Shown: positions 49,801 through 60,373 of the stretch, in pieces
Position numbering within the stretch: the stretch's first letter is position 1
Layout: each line of letters opens with the position of its first letter
DNA from: Voacanga thouarsii
Lineage: Eukaryota > Streptophyta > Magnoliopsida > Gentianales > Apocynaceae
NCBI GenBank assembly: GCA_026120185.1
Contig: JANUWF010001617.1
Span: 310,001 to 374,000, forward strand
Length of the DNA: 64,000 nt
Reading direction: 5' to 3'
Program-made: the position numbers and the translations under genes
The notes under the pieces: model-generated
What the model was told of the DNA's origin: nothing
What the model saw: the letters and a program-made list of their open reading frames with translations, nothing else
The model's database searches: none

Positions 49801-52800
49801 AAAGGTTATTATTTAACCATGTTTGAGTTCAAAATGTAACCAAAGTAACTCAAAACCAGGTTGGAGAACTTCAAAATTCACAAACATAAAACTTACAAAC
49901 ACTTAATGACCCCAAAGAAAATGAAAATCAGAATTACTTCTCTCTGTCCCCCAATATTTGATTGCCCAGTCATCTATATCCTAATTGTGGGAAAACTAGC
50001 ATATACGAAGAGAAATAAGGTAATACAATAAAATGGCCTTAACGGAGGTAAACTTAAAAGAGTGAAGCTGCTTTGAAGCTTTAGCTCCAATATTACATAT
50101 CCTTCCAATATGAATATAGAAATAAAAAGAAATTAGTGCACATTATAGCGGGTTCTTAACAATTTTTATTTCATCCACCATAGATGCTTAAAATAATTCG
50201 TTCTTTATCTCTGAATGGGAAAAAGGAAGACAAGTGTCAAAGAAGCATCTAGAATCTTAAACTTTTAACTAAGGTTATTTAAGGCGTGAGAAGCCTTCAA
50301 GGCACTTTACCCTAGCATCACCTGAGGCGTTAAAAGAGCACTCGCCTTAGTAATGCAACGCACCTTTTAGAAATATAAAATTTATATATACCTAGAAAAT
50401 AAATTTTATATATATAATCAGCAAATTGAATGCTTAATAACTAAAAAAATCTTTTAATTATATATGTAAACTTTTTTAATTCCTAACACCACAAAATTTC
50501 CACCCATGGCTGCCTATTTCTTTAAATTTTACACTAATCTACCAATTACTTCATAAACTAGTCTAGTCACTACTAATCATAGATAACTTTTCTATTGCCA
50601 AAATAACTATCCTAAATTCTTAGCATTCCTAATAATCATCATCAGATTCTATCTCTAAGTTTCCTTCACTGCCATCTCCATCAGACTGCACATATTGAAT
50701 ATTCTTGTTCACTTGAAGATTCTTGTTAATATTGCAGTCTAGTCACTTGTTGACGTTGCTGTGCAGTCAAAGTTCGCTTGTTTGTTTCTTCTTCTTTATC
50801 TCAGTACTGATATGAGAATAACACCAAATGTTTTATTTTATCTCAGTTGTCTATCCCTTATTTTACTATTTTATCTTATTTCTTCTTTTTAGAAAGACCT
50901 AATATAGTAAATATTCAGCCAATAGTGACATATAATATATAAAATGATAGACAACTATTCAAACAGGTATCTAAAAAGTCAATTTTAATCAGTCAGTGTT
51001 ATTGAGGCGAGCGCCTAGGCACTAAGGCAAGACAAGCAGAGGCTTAGGTATCTAGGCAAGGCTATTTTATAAGACGTAGTACATGAGTCGCCTTACAAGC
51101 AAACAACATATTAAAATTGACCCTTTAGATACCTTTTGTAATAGATGTCTGTCATTGACTGATTTAAATTGACTTTTGGAATGTCTTTTTTAACCGTTGT
51201 TTGTCATTTTATTGAGGCGAGCGCCTAGGCACTAAGGCAAGACGAGGAGAGGCTTAGGCGCCTCAAAGGTCTCTAGGCAAGGCTATTTTATAAGACATAG
51301 TAGCTGAGTCGCCTAGGCACACGACCTAAGGCACTCCAGGCAAACACGAGATTAAAATTGACCCTTTAGATACCTTTTGTAATAGCGGTCTGTCATTGAC
51401 TGATTTAAATTGACTCTTGAAATGTCTTTTTTAACTGTTGTTTGTCATTGGCTTTTTAGATACCTGTTTCAATTAGGGATGACAATTTCCCCACTTCAAT
51501 CGGGAACCCGACCCCAACCCCCAATTTACATTGCAACAGGGACAGGGGCGGGCTTCATTCCTCAGGGGCAGACTGGGGAAGGGGATTGCATGATCTAGCC
51601 TAGTCCACCCCACCCCACATATATTATATATTATATGTATTTTATAGATTATATATGTATATATAGATAGATTATACACACACACACACATGGTATGTAT
51701 ACATATATAATATATATATAATCGACCTCTATATATGTGTGTGTATGTATACATACTATATAAATTATAAGTAGATTATATATATTATATATGATTACAT
51801 ATGTATATATAGGTAGATTATAAATGCATATAAAATAAAATATAAGAGAAGAGGAAAAAAGAAAAGGAAAAATTTATAAATTATCAATTTTACTCTTACT
51901 AATTTAGTGATATGATTAATACGTGAACCATCGGAAATCAACACAAAAGTTTCCAAAATGATTAAAAAGTTTTGAATAAAAACATATCGAAGGCCAAAAA
52001 AAATCTTTAAAAATATTTCCGGGTTGTTTTCCCACTTCCCCGTTGGGTCGGGATTGGGGATTGTTTTGTCTTCAGCGGGTCGGGGTGATCCCTACCTTTT
52101 CCCTTGTCAGGGACGGGAAAACAAGCGGTATGTGGGGGCGGGGCTGGGATTTATAGTCCCCAGCTTGGCCTAGCCCAGCCCGATTGCCATCCCTAGTTTC
52201 AATAGCTGTCTATCATTTTATATATTATGTGTCAATATTGGCTGTATATTTATTATATTAGGCCTTTCTAAAAAGAAAAAAATAAGGATAGAATAGTAAA
52301 AAAAAGGGTAGACAACTGAGATAAAACAAAACATTAGGTTTTATTCTCATATCAGTACCGAGATAAACAAGAAGAAACAAACAAGTGAACTCTGACTACA
52401 CAGCAACGTCTACAAGTGAATAGACAGCAACCTCAACAAGCAATATTCAAGTGAACAAGAATATTCAATATGTGGAGTATGATGGTTATAGCAGTGAAGG
52501 AAACTTAGAGGCAAAATCTGATGATGATTATTAGGAATGCTAAAAACTTAAGATAGTTATTTTGACAATAGAAAAATTATCTATGATTAATAGTGACTAA
52601 ACTAGTTTATGAAGTAATTGGTACTATTCTTTTCAGAAATGGACCGGACTTCGAACCAGAAAATTTACTGATTCACGGTTCAATGGTCCAACCGTAATTG
52701 AACCGCAATTGAAATGTAATTGAGCCGGTAATACTATAAGTTAAAAATTAAAAATATAGTTATTTTTAAGAATAAAATTGATCAATAATATAGTGTAATT

Positions 52801-53590
52801 CAAGTCCATAAATGCATAAATAATGAAATTAGAAGAAAATATGATATTTTCTCTATTACTATAGACTATTTATTCCATTTGTGTATCTTACTTCTTTCCT
52901 ATGAATTTATTATTTTATTTAGGAGGAAAAAAAAAAAGGAACGGTCCAAATCGGTTGGACCGGCCACTTCACCAGTTCATTGGTTGGACTGGCCGGTCCA
53001 AAGCGATTTGCACAAAAGAGGCCGATTTTTGAGATTTCTGGCTCAAAGGGACGGACCGGGCCAGTTTGGGGACCGATTACCGGTCCGACCGGCCGGTCCG
53101 GTCCAAAAAACACTGATTGGTACATTAGTGTAAAATTTAAAGAAATAGGCTGCGGACAAGGGTGGGAATTTTTTGGCTCCAAACATAGAAATTAAAAAGT
53201 TTAGATATATAATTAAAAGATCTTTTAGTTATTAAGCATTTAATTTTCTGATTATATATAATATGTAAATTTTATATTTCTAAAAGGCACCTTGCATTAA
53301 CTAAAGGCGAGTGCTTTTTTAGCCGCTAGACGATGCTAGGGTGAAGCGCCTTGAAGGCACCTTACGCCTTAAATAGCCATGATACAGGCTGTTGACCAAC
53401 ATCACGTGTGTATATATTTGATTCTGCTAGCTTTCCAAACATAATCGCACTACATTTCTTAAAAATCATACAAAATGGTCATTTTGCAAAACACTGTTGG
53501 AATGAATTACAGCATATCCATGACAACATACAGCAAAAAGTGAAAATTACCCTCAATTCTTGACTCCTTTTTAAAGAAGAAATCTGCCAT
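40835..53590 (-). CDS. MORC-type GHKL ATPase with CW zinc finger
   Basis: Fifteen coding exons join in frame with GT-AG introns: 53590-53551, 49796-49728, 48825-48677, 48203-48065, 47824-47458, 47246-47063, 46259-46158, 46019-45690, 45608-45525, 45434-45276, 44308-44225, 44023-43886, 42314-42202, 41842-41688, 40932-40835 (TAA). The total is 736 residues. An about 220-residue N-terminal region ([19 protein letters not shown]...) precedes the ATPase. ATP-binding motifs are the N-box [13 protein letters not shown] (about 243-255), DDGHGM (about 275) and GRYGIGFK (to 316). The transducer-like (S5) region follows, then a CW zinc finger (about 626-669: [13 protein letters not shown] ... [13 protein letters not shown]). 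MORC proteins are nuclear DNA-compacting ATPases; plant members act in gene silencing and RNA-directed DNA methylation. CW domains bind histone H3 tails methylated at K4. Least certain are the start codon and the acceptor at 48826, chosen because it alone keeps the frame. Confidence 0.9.
41983..41998. repeat. G16 homopolymer in a MORC intron
   Basis: Sixteen consecutive G on the plus strand after a GA-rich run, in the intron between the two CW-encoding exons; poly(C) on the transcribed gene strand. Confidence 0.9.
51001..51420. repeat. Two tandem 210-bp units in the foldback loop
   Basis: Units start with the same ATTGAGGCGAGCGCCTAGGC at 51001 and 51211 and share 'GACCCTTTAGATACCTTTTG' and 'TGTCATTGACTGATTTAAAT'. 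The second unit is slightly longer in its GGCG-rich part. Confidence 0.85.
51474..52195. mobile_element. Non-autonomous hAT element nested in the foldback
   Basis: 722 bp with inverted ends TAGGGATGACAAT and ATTGCCATCCCTA (12 of 13 match when inverted) and a perfect 8-bp target duplication GTTTCAAT at 51466-51473 and 52196-52203. TIR sequence and duplication length are diagnostic of hAT. The centre is TA/TG microsatellite-like sequence; no transposase. Confidence 0.9.
52625..53115. mobile_element. Second hAT-type insertion in the foldback arm
   Basis: 491 bp flanked by a perfect 8-bp duplication ATTGGTAC (52617-52624 and 53116-53123). It interrupts sequence that is continuous in the opposite arm. 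The right end AAAAAACACTG is the inverted hAT-like CAGTGTTTTTT; the left end is degraded. Repeated GGACCGG/CCGGTCC blocks lie near both ends. Confidence 0.8.
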
Positions 53591-53599
53591 TAGTAAGAC

Positions 53600-55079
53600 C
53601 TGCAGCAACATACAAGTGAAGAAATGTAGGAAACTCAAAAGAAGTTCAGCAAAATATGTACCACAGAAAATTTAAAAGGCTTCATCATTTCCTTTCACTA
53701 AATACATGCCTTCTATCAACGGGCAATGTTTCAAGGATGCAAACCCAATACTGCAGAGTAAACTGAAGTCTGTATGTCTATAATACAAAACCAAGGATTA
53801 TCACTGTTAGCTTGAGTACTTTCCAAATAACCCTCAAAACACTCAAGAGTTTGCTATACCTTAATATTGTTATCCTTACTATAATAGCACGTTTCTAAAA
53901 TTTGGTAGTTACTTTGCAAAAGCCCCAATTCTGAGAAAATAGAAGCAGAAGTCTTGCAAGCCACTTAGCAATCCATAGATAATTCTGTCAAAATATCTTC
54001 ATAAGAACTTGAGATACACGTACTACATTTGCCCATCACAATATCAAATAATAATCCATGATTCATGAATTATCCAAAGAAAATTGTTCAGCATATCGCT
54101 CTTCAAAAGTTGTGCCCAAAAAAAAACAATTAGGGAACAAAAATGTGAAAATGAGAGAAAATAATCAATTACCCATTCCCCCAATTATACAAACAGATTG
54201 AAACAAACTTCAATATACAACAGCATTTTAAGAAAGTACTCAAGAAATTTTTAGGTTGAAAAGGAATCTATAATATTTGCAAAAAAAAGAAAAACAGTGT
54301 AAAAGATGCGGGTTTAACATCTCGTCAACGTAATGGCTCCATAATATTTTCAACAATTGGATCAACCTTGGGTCCCATTCAAATGCATGATCCAATGTTT
54401 AGAACACAACCAAACCATTGCATCCCTAAGTTCTATTCTGGAATCTGGAGTACATCTAACTCGCTATCATTTACCAAAAACAGAACCATGACAGTTACAA
54501 CTAGAAATAGGCTCTAAGCAAAACAAAACACACCTAAGCAGTAAAAGCTCTAAAACAACAGTAGTCCATTCAGCAGTACTCTGACCTCATCAACCGGCTT
54601 TCCATTCAAAAGCCTTACTTAGAGAGAAACAGCAACCAGAAACACATGTGAAACATGCCAAAGCAGAAAACAAAGTCATTAAAGCTGAATCAACATATTT
54701 ACATTCTCATATTTTATTTTTTCCACGAACAAATAAAAAATAAGAGTTGCCACATACAACACGTACTGCTGCGCACAAAAAGTTGAAACTAACCGGACAC
54801 CGGAACAGCAGAAATCGACAGAAACTAGCACCAAGGCTCTTGGATTAACGAAAATAAAACATGTAAGCAAAACATGAGAATAAGAATTCAAAAACTGCTA
54901 GTGTTTTTTCCCCAAAAATGTGACTGAATTTCAGAACTGTAACCAATTGTTAGAGCCCTAAATGCAGCAAAAAGATAGTTTTATAAGCGACAATACACAA
55001 TACGACACTGTACGTCTGTGTACGTCTCGTAATACAAGTGGTATTTTTCGGGAAGAGAGACAATGGCAGTGTGGCTCAC
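53600..55079 (-). other. MORC 5' UTR intron
   Basis: Between the proposed untranslated first exon (donor at 55079) and the exon with the start codon (acceptor at 53600). No further exon or transposon was recognised in it. Confidence 0.45.
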
Positions 55080-55320
55080 CGGAGTTGCACGGAGGCTTCA
55101 ACAGGCTTCTAAAGTAGTTGGAAACAGAAAGAGTGCGGCCGAGACGGAGGCGGTGACCACTGTTGATTGATGTGGACTTCAAGCCGTGGGAGACAGCAGC
55201 AGCAGAGGGCGAAAAGCAAGCGACATGACTATGATGGCGTACGGAGAGAGCCCTTTGTTTGTTCGGTGGGCCTTTGGTTTTCTTTGTTTTGGGCGGGGAA
55301 AGAATAAGTTTATCGTACAA
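55080..55320 (-). promoter_or_regulatory. MORC 5' UTR exon and proximal promoter, with a short uORF
   Basis: A GC-richer block with a good donor (AACTCCG/GTGAGCC at 55080/55079). It joins the 53599 acceptor, after which the first ATG in the right frame is at 53590. Within it an ATG at 55226 opens a 15-codon frame (MSLAFRPLLLLSPTA) closed at 55179. No TATA box was identified. Confidence 0.5.
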
Positions 55321-55329
55321 TTATGAGTT

Positions 55330-55439
55330 CGATTTTCAAATCGGTTTTCTTTTTATTTTTTTTTTAAATTGAACTGAAATTATTTTCAATTCCATTCGAT
55401 TCGATTCAGTTCGACTCGAATTTTAATGTCTCTTATAGT
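55330..55439. mobile_element. Left part of a split hAT-like repeat (tentative)
   Basis: Contains 'ATTCGATTCGATTCAG' and 'CGACTCGAA' phrases that recur on the far side of the following LTR (57700-58000). The two parts may be halves of one element. Confidence 0.3.
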
Positions 55440-56653
55440 TGTTAGAATATATGTCCTCTAATATATCTAATGTAATATTGAATAAATAATTTTTTCTCAA
55501 AATTTATTTGTGCACGATTTACGTTTAAAAATACTCATTGTATTTAAGTAGGTGATCCATGTGGATGGAAGTCTTTCACAGTAAAGTATGAATCACGGTC
55601 ATTTAACATATAAATGTTTGTTCTTAACCGATTGATGAGAATGGGTATCTCATCGTGTCTGGGTTATTATGTTATGAATTTCAAATGGGGAATGGCTTAC
55701 CTTTAGCCAGTGAGTAGTCCACTCACTCCATGATATAAGCGTATTTCGAATAAGTAGAACAGGACCCGTAGTAATGATTTTTTAAAGTATTATATGGTAG
55801 AAACCTAAACTACTACCGCTTCAGCGTGGACTAGTACTCTACGACTTGAGTATAAGTTGGTGGTCTGACGAAGTTAGAAGCATGTATTTTGATATGCTAT
55901 AATTGAGATTCTATCGTAGAACCAATATATTTGCATATTGGGTATATGTGACTAGTTAGTTAAAACAGACTTGTACAATATAGTTTTTATACTATATCAT
56001 CCCTTGTGGTTGTCTGAATGATCTAAATATGCCCTGGGAAACATAACTTGGATGTTTACTTTAGGGTAGCTCCATTGGAAAGCGGAAACAATTTAGGAAG
56101 TCGTGGATCATTGGACTAGATACCTAAGGATGGTAGATGTCATTTAGAGAGGTGTTAGTACATTTCTTCCTCTCAAATATACGGCGATGTATAGAGGGGT
56201 ATTTTAGTCATTACACCTGTAGGTCGAAGATTTTGCTAATGCATCATTGTCCTTAGAGTCAATAATTCCTTATGATGATATTATGAATTATTTAAAATGT
56301 AAAATATCGCTATTTATATAGTAAGGGTATTTTAGTCATTTTAGTAGCCAATGTGATGTGTCTTTTGGTCCCCGAAATGGCTCTACAATGTCATGAACGA
56401 TTTGGGTTAAGAATGCTCTATTTGGACTTGTTAATTATTTATTAGGTTATTTAATAAAGTTCAAAAAATAAATAATTGAGATTTATTATTTATGTGTATT
56501 CAAACCCTAAAATAAATAATTTTTCTAGTCCAATTGAACACAAATGGATACTCTCTCGGATAAATGGGAAAATGAATTGTTGTACTCTTTCCTTTTGGTT
56601 TATAATAATGGAGCTTTTATTATAGGGCTATATATAGAGAGAAATATATATAT

Positions 56654-56690
<37 letters not shown>

Positions 56691-57449
56691 TGTTTGTATA
56701 TGTATATATACATGGATATATATTATATAATAAAGAAGCTTTTATTATAATGCTATATATAGAGAGAGAGAGAGATATATGTGTGTGTGTGGATACCTAT
56801 TATATATATTATGGAATAATGTAGCTTTTATCAAAGTGCTATATTTTCTATTATGCAATAATGAAGCTTTTATCAAAGTGATATATTTTCTATTATGCAA
56901 TAATTGAGCTTTTAATTCTTAAATAAAAAAGCTTTCCATTTGTTATGCATTAATGAAACTTTTGTTTTTAAATTAAAGAGCTTTTCATTAATTATGCATT
57001 AGTGGAGTGGAGCTTTTGATTTTTGAAATCAAAGAAAAGGAAAGGAATATAAAAGAGCACATGGTTGTTCATTTTTCCCCTCTATAAATAGAGAACACTT
57101 AGTTGTTCATTTTGCAAGCAAGTGTAAAACTAATATGCAAGAGAGAGTGGTGTTCATAATTTTTGAGTAAGAGAACTCTTGGTTATACAAAGAGTTCTTA
57201 AGTTGTTCATAAGGAGACCAAAGAGAAAGCCTTGTTGCCTTCAATAAAGCTTGTCAAAACCCAATCTTCAAGTTTTCACCGTCTGTACTACGGGTAATAT
57301 TTTGGAAGATCAAAAGTTTTATGTGAATGAGACGTAGTAGACGGTTGTAAGGACGTGATCCACTGGTCTCCAATATTCATACACAAACATCTACTCCAGT
57401 GCAAAAAAGGTCCATCTAAGCAAAGAGGTAAATTTTCTTTACCCTAACA
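55440..57449 (+). repeat. LTR-like sequence, probably copia (solo or partial)
   Basis: Starts TGTTAGAATATATGTCC and ends TTTACCCTAACA. A promoter-like CTATAAATAGAGAAC sits near 57083 and a polyadenylation-like TTCAATAAAGC near 57240-57250, the layout of a copia LTR in plus orientation. No primer binding site follows and no target duplication was found, so the exact ends and the solo status are uncertain. A long TA microsatellite lies at about 56646-56690. Confidence 0.5.
56646..56690. repeat. (TA)n microsatellite
   Basis: Long TA run inside the LTR-like sequence. Confidence 0.85.
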
Positions 57450-57699
57450 TGCTTTTATTTTCATGATTTTTGCCATCTTGTGCCTTCATTGGTAGATTTA
57501 TTAATTTAATATAAATTTAAACTCAAATAAGTAAAGATTAATATAAATTACAATTCAAATCTAATATAAAATGTAATATAAATTAAGGTCTAAATATTTT
57601 AAAATTTTGGACCAAATATTTTAGTAAAAAGTTAAAATTACGGATACAAATTATAAAGATAAAGATTTTAAATTCAGTTATTAATAATTTTATTTTGGA

Positions 57700-58002
57700 C
57701 AAAACTAAATTGAACCGAACCGAAATAATCAAAATCGAACAGAAATTTTTTAAAAAATTATAATTTTTTAAAAATTGAACAATATTTTAATATTAATTAT
57801 ATATTTTAAATTTTAAAAATATAAATTCATTTTTCAATTTTTCGATTTTTTATTTTAAAAAACTAAAAATCAAACTGATTTTTTATATAAATTCTAAAAC
57901 CGAATCGAATCAAATCGAATTTTATTAAAGTTAAATTGAAAACCGAAATTGAGACCGATTTAACTCGATTTTTCGATTCAAACCAAATAATAAACACCCC
58001 TG
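57700..58002. mobile_element. hAT-like repeat, right part
   Basis: Repeated AACCGAA/AATCGAAT phrases, ending in AATAAACACCCCTG, the inverted form of a CAGGGGTG-type hAT terminus. The matching left terminus was not found. Confidence 0.35.
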
Positions 58003-58333
58003 ATTATATTATATATTGTACCTTTCGGTATTTACCGTTTATAAAGATCACGCTCACATAATAATTTCTCCTTAAAAAATGATGCCATTCTTATTTTGTA
58101 ACTGTATGTGTTTAAAATCCGAAAAAGGGAAGCCTATCGGCACAGGACTCGCACAATAAGTAATGCATCACTACACATTTAGAAATCACCATATTTTACC
58201 TGTTGAATTACCCTACGAGGGTTCTGTGCCGATTAAATGAAAATGTCTTTTCATATTCTTACTTCCAATTAATTTGTCAGTAATCTTTTTTATTCTAATT
58301 AATTATATAATTAATGATAAATTTTAATTATTA

Positions 58334-58646
58334 CTCATATTCTCTCTATTTCAAAATAAATGTTTATGAAATCATTTGCATATAAATCAAAAGCGCTGAA
58401 AACAATATTACAATTCAAATAAAATTTCTATTCTACACTTATTAAATTCGTAATAGCTATTGGATGATAATATTTCCAATAAGCATGAAGAAAAAAGAGT
58501 TTTCAGAAGTTGTGTAATTGACTTATAGAATAAATAGGGGCAAAATAGGAAGAAACTAATCATTAGTTTTAGAAATATGTATATGAACATTTATTTGAAA
58601 ACAAAACAAAAACAATTCATGAACATTTATTTTGAAACCGATCGAG
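58334..58646. mobile_element. Stowaway-like MITE
   Basis: 313 bp between TA dinucleotides (58332-58333 and 58647-58648). Inverted ends share TTTCAAAATAAATGTT on the left and AACATTTATTTTGAAA on the right, preceded by CTC and followed by GAG. Size, TA target and end sequence fit the Stowaway/mariner class. Confidence 0.6.
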
Positions 58647-58730
58647 TAATATTTTTTCTCTTGTTTTGATCTTAATTCGCTTTTCTTTTTTAAATCTTTG
58701 ATAAAGTTATATGTTTTATTAATACTTTGA

Positions 58731-60373
58731 GGTTTAATTCTACATTTAGTGCCCTGAACTTTTTTCTACTGTCATGATTGGTCTTTAAACTTTATTTTTA
58801 ACTTTTTAGGTCCTAAATTATTTTTCGTTTGACATACTTGAACCTTCCATTAAAATTTTCGTTAGTCAATGTCAAACCAATATAATTGGTTTAACTTTTA
58901 CCATATTCATAAGGATATTTTTTTAATATAAATTTTTCGACTGCCATAGTTGGTCTCAATATTTTATTTTTAACTTTTTAAGTCTTATATTATTTTTTGA
59001 CTACAATGTTTGGTCCCTATATTTTATTTTTTAACTTTTTAAATCTTTTATCTTTTTCAAGTCATACTTGGTTCTTTTATTCAATTTATGGTGGCTGTGT
59101 ACAACTAAAGTTCTAGAGAGAGATGGATAACTTTTGGTGAAAATATAGAAAAATAAAAATTGGAGAGAGACGAAATATCGAATGTTGCATGGTCACAGGG
59201 AGAATGAGTGTAGACTTTATTTGTTTGCTTCTAGTTAGTTGATACATGATTTGACGCTATTTGAACTCAAAAATTTTGAGGGATAAGTCGTATAGAGTAA
59301 TTCGATTACTATTATTTTCACATTAGATTTTAGCATAATTATGTCATTAGTATTAACATACCATAAATGGATATTCCCCTCCCCACCTTTTTTTTCCCTC
59401 TCATTTCTGCCTTTGAGAAGATCTGTTGGTATATGGTCATTTCTTAAAGAACTAACTGTACAAGTAAAATATGTTGCTAATTTTTTGTAAGACTTTTTTA
59501 TGGAAATAACTCCATCTATTCTTCAAGTAAACTTTAAATAATGAAAATATCTCACATAGATTTGATTGTTATAAATTATATAATTTAAAATTTTTACTTT
59601 TTTTAAAATGTAGTAAGATGTAATATTTAGGGTGTATATTTAATGCAATGATCTATAAATATCATCTATACAGAAATATTTATTTTTAAATAATAGATAT
59701 TCACTCTTTCTTATAGAAGTTTTAATGCAGTAAATTATAAATGTCATGAGATTTACTCTTTTGTGAGAAAATAATGCTAATAAATCGCGTTTTTTATTTT
59801 TTAATACCGATGTTAACAAAATAGACTTTTTAATACATTAGAAGAGAAAAACATATAAATAAAATTTATAACAACGCAATTAATGATAAATATTTTTATT
59901 AACTAAATTAATACATATAAAATTTTCTAAAAGGTGGATGGAATGTCCAAGTAATTTTTTATTTCCTCATAATTGTGCTAATACTAATAACCAAATAATT
60001 GTGACTGATAAGAAATTGAACGAAAGGACCAATTATGTCGCTCAAAAATGATAAAGGACCTAAAAAGTTAGAAAAATAAAGTATAGGGACCAACCATGTC
60101 AGTCAAAAAATAATAGAGGATTTAAAAAGTTAAAAATAAAGTATAGGGACCAACTATGCCAATTGAAAAAATTTATATACCAAAAATACCCTTATAAATG
60201 TTTTAAAAGTCAAACCAATTACGTTGACTTAGCATTGAATAATGGAAATTTTGACGGAAGGACTAAGTATGTCAAACGAAAAATGATTGAGGACCTAAAA
60301 AGTAAAAAATAAAGTTCAAAAGCTAATCATAGTAGTAAAAAAAATATTCAGGGACTAACTGTGAAATTAAGCC
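58731..60373. mobile_element. Mutator-like element with about 350-bp TIRs
   Basis: The left end (from 58731, GGTTTAATTCTACATTTAG) and right end (to 60373, complement GGCTTAATTTCACAGTTAG) are inverted copies over about 350 bases or more. A perfect 9-bp target duplication ATACTTTGA lies at 58722-58730 and 60374-60382. There is no transposase, so it is non-autonomous. Its right half is duplicated further right. Confidence 0.85.

Larger units (their letters stand above)
50271..53380. mobile_element. Large foldback element in MORC intron 2
   Basis: The left arm (about 50271-50995) is the inverted complement of the right arm (about 51445-51473, 52204-52616 and 53124-53380). Identity is near 90% by eye along long stretches. 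The ends read GGTTATTTAAGGCGT and ACGCCTTAAATAGCC. The right arm is split by two hAT-type insertions. The loop (about 51001-51420) is two 210-bp tandem units rich in GGCGAGCGCCTAGGC. No transposase frame and no outer target duplication were found, so the superfamily is unassigned. Confidence 0.85.

Noticed and set aside
51473..51754. 93-codon minus frame
   Set aside because: It is translated microsatellite within the hAT element.
52879..53195. Overlapping frames on both strands rich in Gly/Pro/Arg
   Set aside because: They are produced by the GGACCGG-rich hAT-type insertion.
57450..57500. Primer binding site after the LTR-like segment
   Set aside because: No match to TGGTATCAGAGC, so a complete retroelement starting there is not supported.
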